Origin: Gluconacetobacter azotocaptans
GTDB taxonomy: Bacteria; Pseudomonadota; Alphaproteobacteria; Acetobacterales; Acetobacteraceae
DNA length: 64,000 nt
Direction: 5' to 3'
NCBI RefSeq assembly: GCF_014174355.1
Contig: NZ_JABEQF010000008.1
Coordinates: 62,001 to 126,000 of the forward strand
The position numbers and the translations under genes were made by a program. Below, piece by piece: positions 26,070-35,377 of this stretch (the first letter of the stretch is position 1; each line of letters begins with the position of its first letter). Below the pieces are notes generated by a model. That model ran no database searches, was not told the origin of the DNA, and saw only the letters and a list, made by a program, of their open reading frames with translations.

Positions 26070-27974
26070 GTGGATGAACGGATGGGGCCGCTGATGGACG
26101 GCGACATGCCGGCCGTGGTGGCGGTCAAGGGGGTCGCGGCCATCCAGCAGGCCTTGCAGACGATGCCGCTTGCCCCCGGCGTCTACAGGATGATCGGCGA
26201 AAGGGGGGAGGTACTGTACGTCGGCAAGGCCCGCATCCTGAAGCGGCGCGTGACGTCGTACACCCAGTTCGGGAAACTGCCGGAACGCCTGCGGCGCATG
26301 GTGTCGGAAACGGTCACGATGGAAATCGTGACGACCCATACCGAGGCCGAGGCCCTGCTGCTGGAAGCCAACTATATCAAGCGGATGAAGCCCCGTTTTA
26401 ACATCCTGCTGCGGGACGACAAAAGCTATCCGTGGATCATGATGACGGATGCCGACCTGTTTCCCCAGGTTACGAAACACCGTGGCAGACCGGCGAAGGG
26501 GGCGTCCTACTGGGGGCCGTTCGCCTCGGCCTGGGCGGTGAACCAGACCCTGAACCTGATCCAGAGGGTGTTCCTGCTGCGATCCTGTTCCGATTCCGTC
26601 TTTGCTTCGCGCACCCGTCCGTGCCTGCTGTTCCAGATCAAGCGGTGCTCGGCCCCCTGTGTCGAACGTATCGGCCAGGAGGATTACGCGCACCTGGTCG
26701 AACAGGCGCGCGCCTTCCTGTCGGGGCAGCGGACCGGTATTCGCGACGAACTGGTGCGGGAAATGGAAGCGGCGGCGGAGTCGCTGGAATTCGAACGCGC
26801 CGCGACGATCCGCGATCGCATTCGGGGCTTCGCGTCCATGCAGGATTCGTCGGTGATCAATCCCGCCTCGCTGGAGGACGCGGACGTGGTCGCGATCCGG
26901 CAGGCGGCCGGCCATTGCTGCATCCAGGTCTTCTTCATCCGCGGGGGCGGGAACAACGGCAATCGCGCCTTTTTCCCGGCCCACGCCAAGGATGAGGACG
27001 CCGCCGATATCCTGACGGCCTTCCTGGCGCAGTTCTACGACGACAAGCCGCCGCCGCCGCAGATCCTGCTGAACCACGAGATCGCGGAAAGCGAACTGGT
27101 GGCCGATGCACTGAGCATCCGCCGGGGCAAGAAGGTGGAAATCCTGGTCCCCAAGCGCGGCGAGAAGAAGGCGGTTGTGGACCATGCCGAAACCAACGCG
27201 CGCGAGGCCCTGGAGCGAAAGCTGGCCGAAAGTACGGCGCAGGCGCGCCTGCTGGACGGCATGGCCGACCTGTTCGGCCTGGATACGCCACCGAAGCGGA
27301 TCGAAATCTACGACAACAGCCATATCATGGGCAGCAATGCCTATGGCGTCATGGTCGTGGCCGGCCCGGAGGGCTTCGAGAGGCGCGCCTATCGCAAATT
27401 CTCGATCCGTGGCCCCGTCACGCCCGGCGACGACTTCGCGATGATGCGCGAAGTGCTGGAACGGCGATTCAGCCGCGCTCTGCGCGACCGCCAGGAACAG
27501 GTGAATCCCGGCGACTGGCCGGATGTCGTCCTGATCGATGGGGGCGCGGGCCAGTATTCGGCGGTCCGCGCAGTGCTGGATGGCCTGGGCGTGACGGACG
27601 TGACGCTGGTGGCCATCGCCAAGGGGCCGGACCGCGATGCGGGGCGGGAATGGTTTCATGTGGCGGACCGCCCGCCGTTCCAGTTGCCGCCGCGCGACCC
27701 GGTCCTGTACTACTTGCAGCGCCTGCGCGACGAGGCCCACCGATTCGCCATCACCACCCATCGGGCCGGCCGGTCGAAGGCGCTGGTCAAGTCGGAACTG
27801 GACGAGATCCCCGGTGTCGGCGCCGCGCGGAAGCGCGCGCTGCTGAACCAATTCGGCTCGGCGCGCGGCGTGAAGCAGGCGGGGCTGGCCGAGCTGGAGG
27901 CCACGTCGGGGATCAACCGGGAAACGGCGCGGATCGTCTACGGTCATTTCCACCCCGGCTGGTCCGGGGAATGA
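26070..27974 (+). CDS. uvrC: Excinuclease ABC subunit C
   Basis: A 634-residue nucleotide-excision repair nuclease that makes both incisions with UvrA/UvrB. The GIY-YIG domain is at about 36-75 ([18 protein letters not shown]), with a UVR motif near 225-260 ([15 protein letters not shown]). The RNase H-like domain has [11 protein letters not shown] and [14 protein letters not shown]. Two helix-hairpin-helix elements end the protein ([17 protein letters not shown], then [13 protein letters not shown]). Starts: GTG 26070, ATG 26082 and ATG 26094 are all possible; the usual family N-terminus fits any of them. Confidence 0.96.
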   Translation: MDERMGPLMDGDMPAVVAVKGVAAIQQALQTMPLAPGVYRMIGERGEVLYVGKARILKRRVTSYTQFGKLPERLRRMVSETVTMEIVTTHTEAEALLLEANYIKRMKPRFNILLRDDKSYPWIMMTDADLFPQVTKHRGRPAKGASYWGPFASAWAVNQTLNLIQRVFLLRSCSDSVFASRTRPCLLFQIKRCSAPCVERIGQEDYAHLVEQARAFLSGQRTGIRDELVREMEAAAESLEFERAATIRDRIRGFASMQDSSVINPASLEDADVVAIRQAAGHCCIQVFFIRGGGNNGNRAFFPAHAKDEDAADILTAFLAQFYDDKPPPPQILLNHEIAESELVADALSIRRGKKVEILVPKRGEKKAVVDHAETNAREALERKLAESTAQARLLDGMADLFGLDTPPKRIEIYDNSHIMGSNAYGVMVVAGPEGFERRAYRKFSIRGPVTPGDDFAMMREVLERRFSRALRDRQEQVNPGDWPDVVLIDGGAGQYSAVRAVLDGLGVTDVTLVAIAKGPDRDAGREWFHVADRPPFQLPPRDPVLYYLQRLRDEAHRFAITTHRAGRSKALVKSELDEIPGVGAARKRALLNQFGSARGVKQAGLAELEATSGINRETARIVYGHFHPGWSGE

Positions 27975-28050
27975 GCCGTGAGCAAATTCGTCATCAGACC
28001 GTCGTGATGAGGCGTTCCTGTTCCCTCTATCTTGTTGTATTCTGTGCGTG

Positions 28051-28650
28051 ATGCTGACCGACCTGCCCAATATCCTGACCTTGTCGCGGATTGTGGCGAT
28101 TCCCGTTCTGGTGGCGCTCGTGGCGATGGGGGCGCCCGGGACGGACTGCGCAGCCTGCGTGCTGTTCATCGCCGCGGCCATTACCGACTACCTGGACGGC
28201 AAGCTGGCCCGTGCGTGGCATCAATATTCCGACCTGGGACGGATGCTGGACCCCATTGCGGACAAGCTGCTGGTCGGCGCGTCGCTGATGGTCCTGGCGG
28301 GGTCCGATCGTCTGCCGTTCGGAGCGCTTTATCCGGCCATCATCATCCTCAGCCGGGAAATCCTGGTCAGTGGCCTGCGTGAATTCCTGGCCTCCACCCG
28401 GGTCAGCCTGCCGGTGACGCGCCTGGCGAAATGGAAGACCGGGTTCCAGATGACGGCCATCGGTTTCCTGCTGGCCGGCGACAGTACGGGGAAGCTGCTG
28501 CATCTCGACGGGCTGCCGGTCAGCATGCTGGGGGCGATCATGCTCTGGGTTGCCGCCATACTGACGATCGTCACGGGGTGGGATTATCTGGCGACGGGCC
28601 TGCGCCATGTCGGTCGCAACGGCGAGACGGCATCAAAAATCGCGTCCTGA
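28051..28650 (+). CDS. pgsA: CDP-diacylglycerol-glycerol-3-phosphate 3-phosphatidyltransferase
   Basis: A 199-residue inner-membrane enzyme making phosphatidylglycerophosphate, the precursor of phosphatidylglycerol and cardiolipin. The CDP-alcohol phosphotransferase motif is complete: DGKLAR, then GRMLDPIAD (about 51-74), with all acidic metal ligands. Several hydrophobic helices surround it. ATG 28051 directly follows a possible GTG start at 28048. Downstream come a lipoprotein gene and moaDE. Confidence 0.94.
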   Translation: MLTDLPNILTLSRIVAIPVLVALVAMGAPGTDCAACVLFIAAAITDYLDGKLARAWHQYSDLGRMLDPIADKLLVGASLMVLAGSDRLPFGALYPAIIILSREILVSGLREFLASTRVSLPVTRLAKWKTGFQMTAIGFLLAGDSTGKLLHLDGLPVSMLGAIMLWVAAILTIVTGWDYLATGLRHVGRNGETASKIAS

Positions 28651-28742
28651 TTGTGTCAGATCGTTTCACGCCACTTGAGGTTGCGTTCTCGGGCAGGCAC
28701 ACTCCGTTTCGGTGGCGGACGGTGTGGCCGGCCAGGAGAGGC

Positions 28743-29267
28743 ATGATGCGGAACGCGGCGCTGTTGTCGTCACTGGTCCTGATCAGCGGGTGCGCGGGTT
28801 TCGGTAAGCTGGCGGGCGACGGCATGGGGTTTCCGGGGGGTAATCCCAACGCGCCGGGTGGCGAGGCCGAAAATTTGCGCCGTGCGCGGGGCGAGGCAGC
28901 GGCAGAACTGCCGATCCTGCCCGCGGCGGGAAATCTGTGGCCCGGACCGCCGGCGCCATTGCCGACCCTGGGCGATGTATCGAAGGATCGCGGCCGGTTG
29001 GGCGATGCCCTGCCTGCCGATGCGGGCGGGACGGAATTGCCCGAGGGCGGCAGCATGAGCGCCGGCGAGCAGGCTGAGATCCGGGGCGGAATCCAGGATT
29101 TTTCCAGTGGCGGGCTGCCCTCCGTGGTACGGGACGACGCCGCGCATTATGGCGCGGGGCAGCGGGCCGCGACCATCGTCATTCCCAACGGGGATGGAAC
29201 CAGCACCGTCATCGCGCCCGATGGAACGGTCAAGACGGTTAAAGATTCGCCGACTACCCCCAGATAA
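28743..29267 (+). CDS. Small lipoprotein of unknown function
   Basis: A 174-residue protein that I do not recognise by function. MMRNAALLSSLVLISGCAGFG is best read as a lipoprotein signal with lipobox Cys at residue 17 (LISGC). The mature part is Gly/Pro/Ala-rich with low predicted order (GNLWPGPPAPLPTLGDVS). It ends with a short repeat-like strand pair (TIVIPNGDGTSTVIAPDGTV). AGGAG is 5 bases before ATG 28743; the longer open frame from 28431 belongs to pgsA in another frame. It lies between pgsA and moaD. Confidence 0.72.
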   Translation: MMRNAALLSSLVLISGCAGFGKLAGDGMGFPGGNPNAPGGEAENLRRARGEAAAELPILPAAGNLWPGPPAPLPTLGDVSKDRGRLGDALPADAGGTELPEGGSMSAGEQAEIRGGIQDFSSGGLPSVVRDDAAHYGAGQRAATIVIPNGDGTSTVIAPDGTVKTVKDSPTTPR

Positions 29268-29296
29268 GGGTAAGACCTGCCGGCTGAGGACACCGG

Positions 29297-29569
29297 ATGG
29301 AAGGCGTGCCTGTGATCACGATCCTGTACTTTGCCTGGCTGCGCGACCGGCTGGGGCGGTCGAGCGAATCGATGCCGTTGCCCGAGGGTGCATGGTACGT
29401 GGGCGACGTGATCCGCACCCTGGCGGAGCGGGATGGCGATTACCGGCTGGTTTTCGGGCCGCAGGGGGGCGCCATCCGCTGCGCGGTCAACCAGGAATTC
29501 GCGGGTCCGGACGACGGCGTGCGGGAAGGGGACGAGGTCGCGTTCTTTCCCCCTGTTACCGGGGGATAG
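29297..29569 (+). CDS. moaD: Molybdopterin synthase sulfur carrier subunit
   Basis: A 90-residue beta-grasp protein with the C-terminal Gly-Gly (PPVTGG) that is adenylated and thiocarboxylated before donating sulfur to cyclic pyranopterin monophosphate. ILYFAWLRDRLGRS and VREGDEVAFFPPV are the usual MoaD blocks. moaE follows after 6 bases. Confidence 0.93.
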   Translation: MEGVPVITILYFAWLRDRLGRSSESMPLPEGAWYVGDVIRTLAERDGDYRLVFGPQGGAIRCAVNQEFAGPDDGVREGDEVAFFPPVTGG

Positions 29570-29575
29570 GCCGCC

Positions 29576-30043
29576 GTGACGATTCGCGTCAGCGTACAGA
29601 CCGCCGCCTTCTCGATGGACGCGGAACGTGCCCGCCTGATGCAAGGCGCGCACGAAGCCGGGGGTGTCGGCGCCTTTCTGGGCGTCGTACGGGGCGGGGC
29701 AGGGCTGCGCGCCCTGACGCTGGAACATTATCCCGGCATGACCGAATCCATGATCGGGCGAATCGCGGCCGAGGCCCAGGCGCGATTCGGCCTGCTGGGC
29801 TGCACGATCATTCATCGTGTCGGACGCCTGGGGGTGGGCGAACCCATCGTGCTGGTCCTGTGCCTTGCCGCGCATCGCGCGGCGGCGCTGGACGCCACCG
29901 CGTTCGTCATGGACTGGCTCAAGACACGGGCGCCGTTCTGGAAGCGCGAGGAATTCGAGGACGGACGGACCGCCTGGGTCGACGCGCGCGAGGCGGACGA
30001 TGCCGCCGCAGCCCGCTGGGCACGGGACGGCCGGGCCGGCTGA
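29576..30043 (+). CDS. moaE: Molybdopterin synthase catalytic subunit
   Basis: A 155-residue partner of MoaD. It has the N-terminal GGVGAFLGVVRG segment, LEHYPGMTESMI, HRVGRLGVGEPIV and the C-terminal APFWKREEF with the catalytic lysines. The start is GTG 29576. Other moa or mog genes are not nearby, so the rest of the molybdenum cofactor pathway must lie elsewhere. Confidence 0.94.
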   Translation: MTIRVSVQTAAFSMDAERARLMQGAHEAGGVGAFLGVVRGGAGLRALTLEHYPGMTESMIGRIAAEAQARFGLLGCTIIHRVGRLGVGEPIVLVLCLAAHRAAALDATAFVMDWLKTRAPFWKREEFEDGRTAWVDAREADDAAAARWARDGRAG

Positions 30044-30174
30044 CCGGCGCGAGTCGGGCGAGGGGAATTCTGCGGCTGGTCATCCGGGTGAGAAAAAAAG
30101 ATTTTCCTTGATTTCCGAAAGCCGAGGAAACTCCTTCCCCGTCAACGGGATCGCGCTCTTGCTGTCTGCCGTGA

Positions 30175-30190
30175 TTCATATATCTAGTGC
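30175..30190. promoter_or_regulatory. NrdR-like box 1
   Basis: The 16-base site TTCATATATCTAGTGC matches the NrdR box consensus (acaCwAtATaTwGtgt) at about 10 positions, including the central ATAT. It starts 110 bases upstream of nrdA. Its partner starts exactly 31 bases downstream, the usual phasing of paired NrdR boxes. Confidence 0.6.
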
Positions 30191-30197
30191 GCTTCGA

Positions 30198-30227
30198 TTG
30201 CCCGGGCGCGATATATAGGGGCATAAT
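30198..30227 (+). promoter_or_regulatory. Candidate nrdAB promoter
   Basis: TTGCCC (30198-30203) and CATAAT (30222-30227) have an 18-base spacer. NrdR-like box 2 fills that spacer, so NrdR binding would block RNA polymerase directly. Confidence 0.45.
30206..30221. promoter_or_regulatory. NrdR-like box 2
   Basis: GCGCGATATATAGGGG matches about 11 of 16 consensus positions. It lies between the -35 and -10 of the candidate promoter and is 31 bases from box 1, start to start. NrdR with ATP/dATP represses nrd genes in most bacteria; that it does so here is inference. Confidence 0.6.
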
Positions 30228-30284
30228 CAGAATGTGGGGACAGCGAAGCGCAGCCCTGTCCCAGCGATTTCACGGAGATGATGG

Positions 30285-32228
30285 ATGAGCCTGGACGACG
30301 TATCCGGAACTGTGTCTGATCGTCCCGTCGACGACCGGGGTCCTTTTCAGGATCGCGATGTCGACCAGACCCCCGACATGTTCGACGACGTTGTCCAGCT
30401 TCCCGGCCATCATCCGGTCCGGGTGAACCGCTCACGCGATGCGCTGCTGACGCCGTTCGGCAAGGCGACGCTGGATAACCGCTATCTGCTGGAGGGCGAG
30501 AGCTACCAGGACCTGTTCGGCCGCGTGGCGTCCTATTATGGCGCCGATGCCGGCCATGCCCAGCGTCTGTACGACTATATTTCCCGCCACTGGTTCATGC
30601 CGGCGACGCCGGTCCTGTCGAATGGCGGGACGACGCGGGGCCTGCCCATCTCCTGCTTCCTGAACGAGGCGAACGACAGCCTGCGCGGCATCGTCGATCT
30701 CTGGAACGAGAATGTCTGGCTGGCGTCCAAGGGGGGCGGCATCGGTTCGTACTGGGGCAACCTGCGATCGATCGGCGAGAACGTGGGGCGCAACGGCAAG
30801 ACGTCGGGCGTCATTCCCTTCATCCGCGTCATGGACAGCCTGACCCTGGCCATCAGCCAGGGCTCGCTGCGTCGCGGGTCCGCCGCCGTCTATCTGCCGG
30901 TCTGGCATCCGGAAATCGAGGAATTCATCGAGATCCGGCGCCCCACCGGCGGCGATCCGAACCGCAAGGCCCTGAACCTGCATCATGGCGTGCTGGTGTC
31001 CGACGCCTTTATGCGCGCGGTCGCTGAGGACGCCGAATGGGCGCTGCTGTCGCCCAAGGACGGCGCGCATGTCCGCAAGATTTCGGCCCGGTCGCTGTGG
31101 ATCCGCATTCTGACTGCCCGGATGGAGCAGGGCGAGCCCTACATCATCTATTCGGACCATGTGAACAACGCCCGGCCCGAGCATCACAAGATGGCGGGGC
31201 TGGAGGTCAAGACCTCGAACCTGTGCGCCGAGATCACCCTGCCGACCGGCATGGACCATCATGGCAAGGAACGTACGGCGGTCTGCTGCCTGTCGTCCCT
31301 GAATCTCGAGACCTGGGACGATTGGAAGGACGATCCGCTCTTCATCCAGGACGTGATGCTGTTCCTCGACAACGTGCTGCAGGATTTCATCGACCGCGCC
31401 CCTGACGACATGGAGCGCGCGAAATATGCCGCCGCCCGCGAACGGTCGGTGGGCTTGGGGGTCATGGGCTTCCATTCCTTCCTGCAGGCGAAGGAGATTC
31501 CCTTCGAAAGCGTGATCGCGAAGGTGTGGAACAAGCGGATTTTCAAGCATATTCGTGAACAGGCCGATGCAGCCTCGCGCACGCTGGCGGAACTGCGCGG
31601 AGCGTGCCCGGATGCCGCCGAATACGGCATCATGGAGCGCTTTTCCAACAAGCTGGCCATCGCGCCCACGGCGTCGATCTCGATCATCGCGGGCAATGCC
31701 AGCCCGGGGATCGAGCCGATCGCGGCGAATGTCTTCCTGCAGAAAACCCTGTCCGGATCCTTTACCGTCCGCAACCGGCATCTGTTGAAGCTGCTGATCG
31801 ACAAGGGCAGGAACACGGACGAGGTCTGGTCGTCGATCACCCTGACCAAGGGCAGCGTCCAGCATCTCGACTTCCTGACGCAGCAGGAAAAGGACGTGTT
31901 CAAGACCGCCTTCGAACTGGATCAGCGCTGGGTGGTCGAACATGCGGCCGATCGCGCCCCGTTCATCTGCCAGGCCCAGTCGATCAACCTGTTCCTGCCG
32001 GCGGACGTGCATAAGCGCGATCTGCACCAGATCCATTACCTGGCGTGGAAGCGGGGGGTGAAATCCCTGTACTACTGCCGTTCGCTCTCGATCCAGCGGG
32101 CGGACACGGTCAGCAATATCCTGGGCAAGAGCGACGTCATGGAACAGGAAGGTACGCCCGCCGCGCCGGCCAGCGTACCGGCGACGTCGTCCTCGACCGA
32201 CTATGACGAATGCCTGGCCTGCCAGTAA
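30285..32228 (+). CDS. nrdA: Ribonucleoside-diphosphate reductase, large (alpha) subunit
   Basis: A 647-residue class I ribonucleotide reductase catalytic subunit. Redox-active cysteine in LPISCFLNEANDS, thiyl-radical region NLCAEITLP, CCLSSLNL, and the C-terminal CxxC tail (DECLACQ) that re-reduces the active site are all present. It is about 100 residues shorter than E. coli NrdA: the N-terminus starts near the catalytic core and I see no ATP-cone, so dATP feedback through that domain may be missing. GGAG precedes ATG 30285. nrdB follows, and NrdR-like boxes precede it. Confidence 0.94.
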   Translation: MSLDDVSGTVSDRPVDDRGPFQDRDVDQTPDMFDDVVQLPGHHPVRVNRSRDALLTPFGKATLDNRYLLEGESYQDLFGRVASYYGADAGHAQRLYDYISRHWFMPATPVLSNGGTTRGLPISCFLNEANDSLRGIVDLWNENVWLASKGGGIGSYWGNLRSIGENVGRNGKTSGVIPFIRVMDSLTLAISQGSLRRGSAAVYLPVWHPEIEEFIEIRRPTGGDPNRKALNLHHGVLVSDAFMRAVAEDAEWALLSPKDGAHVRKISARSLWIRILTARMEQGEPYIIYSDHVNNARPEHHKMAGLEVKTSNLCAEITLPTGMDHHGKERTAVCCLSSLNLETWDDWKDDPLFIQDVMLFLDNVLQDFIDRAPDDMERAKYAAARERSVGLGVMGFHSFLQAKEIPFESVIAKVWNKRIFKHIREQADAASRTLAELRGACPDAAEYGIMERFSNKLAIAPTASISIIAGNASPGIEPIAANVFLQKTLSGSFTVRNRHLLKLLIDKGRNTDEVWSSITLTKGSVQHLDFLTQQEKDVFKTAFELDQRWVVEHAADRAPFICQAQSINLFLPADVHKRDLHQIHYLAWKRGVKSLYYCRSLSIQRADTVSNILGKSDVMEQEGTPAAPASVPATSSSTDYDECLACQ

Positions 32229-32330
32229 CGGCCCACGGGTCCGGCGCCGTTCCGTCCTGAACGGGACGTGCGCCTGGGCCACGCCCGATCGGGCGCGTAC
32301 CGGCGCCTTCCGCCTCCCGGAGAATACGAC

Positions 32331-33350
32331 ATGAGCGAAACTTCACAGCAGCCCCAATCCGGGGCCGAGCCGCATTTCGACCTGTTGACCGCCAATCCGG
32401 TCTACAAGCCGTTCCGCTATCCGTGGGCCTATGATGCGTGGCTGACCCAGCAGCGTGTGCACTGGCTGCCCGAGGAAGTGCCCCTGGCCGACGACGTGAA
32501 GGACTGGCACCGTACGCTGACTGAAAGCGAGCGCCACCTGGTCACGCAGATCTTTCGCTTCTTCACGCAGTCCGACGTGGAAGTGAACAACTGCTACATG
32601 AAGCATTACAGCCGGATCTTCAAACCGACTGAAGTGCTGATGATGCTGTCGGCCTTCTCGAACATCGAGACAATTCATATCGCCGCCTACAGTCATCTGC
32701 TCGATACCATCGGCATGCCCGAGAGCGAATATTCGGCTTTCCTTAAATATAAGGAAATGAAGGATAAATATGACTATATGCAGAGCTTCTCGGTCGACAG
32801 CAAATACGAGATCGCCCGGACTCTGGCGGCGTTCGGCGCCTTTACCGAAGGGCTGCAGCTGTTCGCATCCTTCGCCATCCTGCTGAACTTCCCGCGCTTC
32901 AACAAGCTGAAGGGCATGGGGCAGATCGTCTCGTGGTCGGTGCGGGACGAGACCCTGCACTGCCTGTCGATGGCGCGCCTGTTCCGCGTCTTCATCCAGG
33001 AGAACCCGGAGATCTGGACCGAGGCCCTGCAGGAGGACATCCGCCAGATCTGCCGCGACATCGTCGAGCACGAGGACGCCTTCATCGATCTGTCGTTCGA
33101 AATGGGGCCTGTCGAGGGGCTGGATGCGGCCACGGTCAAGACCTACATCCGCTTCGTCGCCGACCGGCGCCTGAATCAGTTGGGGCTGGACGCGCTGTAT
33201 AATGTGCCCAGCAATCCGCTGCCCTGGCTGGACGATATGCTCAACGCCGTCGAGCACACCAATTTCTTCGAAAACCGCTCGACCGAATACAGCCGGGCGT
33301 CCACGTCCGGTTCGTGGGAAGAGGCGTTCGAGGAAAGCGTCTTCCAGTAA
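32331..33350 (+). CDS. nrdB: Ribonucleoside-diphosphate reductase, small (beta) subunit
   Basis: A 339-residue ferritin-like radical-generating subunit. Iron-ligand motifs include the EVNNCYMKHYSRIF helix, NIETIHIAAYSHLL (ExxH) and the later RDETLHC and EHEDAFIDLSFE helices. GGAGA lies 8 bases before ATG 32331; the frame is open farther upstream but without homology. It ends the nrdAB operon and is followed by a strong hairpin at 33360. Confidence 0.94.
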   Translation: MSETSQQPQSGAEPHFDLLTANPVYKPFRYPWAYDAWLTQQRVHWLPEEVPLADDVKDWHRTLTESERHLVTQIFRFFTQSDVEVNNCYMKHYSRIFKPTEVLMMLSAFSNIETIHIAAYSHLLDTIGMPESEYSAFLKYKEMKDKYDYMQSFSVDSKYEIARTLAAFGAFTEGLQLFASFAILLNFPRFNKLKGMGQIVSWSVRDETLHCLSMARLFRVFIQENPEIWTEALQEDIRQICRDIVEHEDAFIDLSFEMGPVEGLDAATVKTYIRFVADRRLNQLGLDALYNVPSNPLPWLDDMLNAVEHTNFFENRSTEYSRASTSGSWEEAFEESVFQ

Positions 33351-33359
33351 ACACCCGCG

Positions 33360-33381
33360 GGCAAGGGCCAAGGCCCTTGCC
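33360..33381. terminator. Strong hairpin between convergent nrdB and methyltransferase genes
   Basis: GGCAAGGGCC (33360-33369) and GGCCCTTGCC (33372-33381) are perfect 10-bp arms with AA between. It sits 10 bases after nrdB and 18 bases past the stop of the opposing gene. No T-run; could terminate in both directions. Confidence 0.5.
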
Positions 33382-33398
33382 TTCGCCGAGGCCGGCCT

Positions 33399-34232
33399 TC
33401 AGGCAAGGGTACTTCCATCGCGCAGGACCGATGTCGCGCGCGGGGTAAAGCGTCCGTCCTCCTCGTGCAGCACCAGGCCGGGCAGGATGGCGGCGTCCCC
33501 TTTCGATCCGATTCTCCCTTGCACCAGTACGATCCGGGCCGGCCGCCCGACCTTGGGCCAGAACGGGAAAATGGAGATTGCGCCGATCCCGTGGTCGCGC
33601 ATGGACGCGACCGCCACGTCATGAAGGGCGGCCGGCAGGGCGAGCGTCAGCGTACCGCGACGGCGGACCTGCCGCCCCAGGCTGCCGACCCAGGCGGCAA
33701 TGGTCTCGGCCGATGCGAGACGGCGTGCCAGATCCCGCCGTGCGTCGGGCGAGGCGGTGGCGTCGTGGCGATGCCATGGCGGATTGGCGAAAGCGTGGTC
33801 GAACCATCCCCCCTCGGGCGGAAACATGGCGCTAGCGGGCAGGGCGGGCAGGGTGGTCTGCGCGACATTCAGGCGGTCGAACCCGTTATCGGCGAAATTG
33901 GCCTGCGCCAGGCAGGCGGTCCGCGCATCGTGCTCAAGGCCCAGCCCCGTCACGTCCGCGACCCGATGGGCAAGGCACATCAGACCCGCGCCGGCGCCGC
34001 ATCCGCCTTCCAGAACCCGGTCCCCCGGGCGCGCGGGCACATGCGCCGCCATCAGGACGGGTTCCAGGCCGGTGCGGTATCCCTGCCGGAACTGCCGGTA
34101 GCGAATACGGCCGTCCAGCAGGTTTCCCGCCGTGGTCGCGTCGCACTCCGGGTTGTCCGCCGGGCATGCCTGATCCGGCGGGATCTCATCTATCGTGCCC
34201 TTCGGCTTGACCGTCATTCCTGCGCCGCTCAT
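33399..34232 (-). CDS. TrmN6-like SAM-dependent methyltransferase
   Basis: A 277-residue class I methyltransferase resembling tRNA1(Val) (adenine-37-N6)-methyltransferase (YfiC). Motif I is VLEGGCGAGAGLMCLA, with EGG in place of the more common DLG. The N6-adenine signature is FANPPWHRH. The first 40 residues are Pro/Cys-rich and family-specific (DQACPADNPEC). Family members modify a base next to the tRNA-Val anticodon; target here is inferred. It is divergent from the polyprenyl synthase gene. Confidence 0.82.
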   Translation of the reverse strand: MSGAGMTVKPKGTIDEIPPDQACPADNPECDATTAGNLLDGRIRYRQFRQGYRTGLEPVLMAAHVPARPGDRVLEGGCGAGAGLMCLAHRVADVTGLGLEHDARTACLAQANFADNGFDRLNVAQTTLPALPASAMFPPEGGWFDHAFANPPWHRHDATASPDARRDLARRLASAETIAAWVGSLGRQVRRRGTLTLALPAALHDVAVASMRDHGIGAISIFPFWPKVGRPARIVLVQGRIGSKGDAAILPGLVLHEEDGRFTPRATSVLRDGSTLA

Positions 34233-34347
34233 ATGTTCAGCAGACCAACCCTACGGAGCCGGGGAGTTTAACCTTTTGGGCGTTGCAGTCACCCTGCCGG
34301 AATCCGAACGAACGGCAAGCGCGAAAGACAGAGGAGCGACCAATCCG

Positions 34348-35352
34348 ATGGCGGACGGAACGGAAGCGGCGCTGCGGGAGCTGTCGGATTATCTTGGCGA
34401 CGACATGGCGGCCTGCAACCGCGCGATCGTCGAACGGATGGACAGTCCGGTGGCCCTGATCCCGCAGCTTGCCGCCCATCTGGTCGCGGCGGGTGGGAAG
34501 CGCCTGCGCCCGCTATTGACCCTGGCGTCGGCACGCCTGTGCGGATACGAGCCCGGACCGGCCCGCCAGCGTCATGTCTCCTTGGCTGCGTGTGTGGAAT
34601 TCATTCATACGGCGACCCTGTTGCACGACGACGTGGTCGACGACAGCCTGCTGCGGCGCGGGCTGGCCAGCGCCAATGCGGTGTTCGGCAACAAGGCGTC
34701 GGTCCTGGTGGGCGATTTCCTGTTCGCCCGTTCGTTCCAGCTGATGACGGACGACGGGTCGTTGAAAGTCATGGCCATCCTGTCCTCGGCGTCCGCGACG
34801 ATCGCCGAGGGCGAGGTTCTGCAGATGTCCACCCAGAACGATCTGTCGACGTCGGTCGAACAGTATCTGGAGGTCATTCACGGCAAGACCGCGGCATTGT
34901 TCGCCGCCGCGTGCCGCGTTGGCGCGGTCGTCGCGGACCGGCCCGAGGCCGAGGAACTGGCGCTGGAATCCTACGGCACCAATCTGGGCATGGCCTTCCA
35001 GCTGGTCGATGACGCGCTGGATTACGCCGCCGACCAGGCGATCCTGGGCAAGACGGTCGGGGACGATTTCCGCGAAGGCAAGATCACCCTGCCGATCCTG
35101 GCGGCCTATGCCGCCGGCAGCGACGAGGACCGCATCTTCTGGCGCCGCGTCATCGAGGACAGCGAGCAGAGCCCGGAAGACCTGGATCGGGCCCTGTCGC
35201 TGATCGAATCTACCGATGCGATCGAGACCACGCTGAACCGTGCCGCCGTCTATGCGCAGGCGGCACGCGACGCGCTGGAGATCTTCCCCGAAAGCCGCCT
35301 GCGCCGCCTGTTGCAGGATACCGCCGGCTATACCGTCAGCCGCGCCCGGTAA
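34348..35352 (+). CDS. ispB: Polyprenyl diphosphate synthase (ubiquinone side chain)
   Basis: A 334-residue trans-isoprenyl diphosphate synthase, giving the long side chain of ubiquinone, the quinone of acetic acid bacterial respiration. The two aspartate motifs are LLHDDVVDD (first) and LVDDALDYAAD (second). GGKRLRP is the third conserved block. ATG 34348 has GAGGAG upstream. A TTG at 34276 with GGGGAG 10 bases before it would add 24 residues and match the longer N-terminus of some relatives. Chain length (C40-C50) cannot be told by eye. Confidence 0.92.
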   Translation: MADGTEAALRELSDYLGDDMAACNRAIVERMDSPVALIPQLAAHLVAAGGKRLRPLLTLASARLCGYEPGPARQRHVSLAACVEFIHTATLLHDDVVDDSLLRRGLASANAVFGNKASVLVGDFLFARSFQLMTDDGSLKVMAILSSASATIAEGEVLQMSTQNDLSTSVEQYLEVIHGKTAALFAAACRVGAVVADRPEAEELALESYGTNLGMAFQLVDDALDYAADQAILGKTVGDDFREGKITLPILAAYAAGSDEDRIFWRRVIEDSEQSPEDLDRALSLIESTDAIETTLNRAAVYAQAARDALEIFPESRLRRLLQDTAGYTVSRAR

Positions 35353-35377
35353 GGCGCGCCGGTCCCCAGGCCCGATC

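Noticed and set aside
25874-26077. 67-codon frame with a hydrophobic stretch upstream of uvrC
   Set aside because: Needs a TTG start, lies over the AT-rich tract and DnaA box, and runs into uvrC; composition reflects AT-rich DNA rather than a gene.
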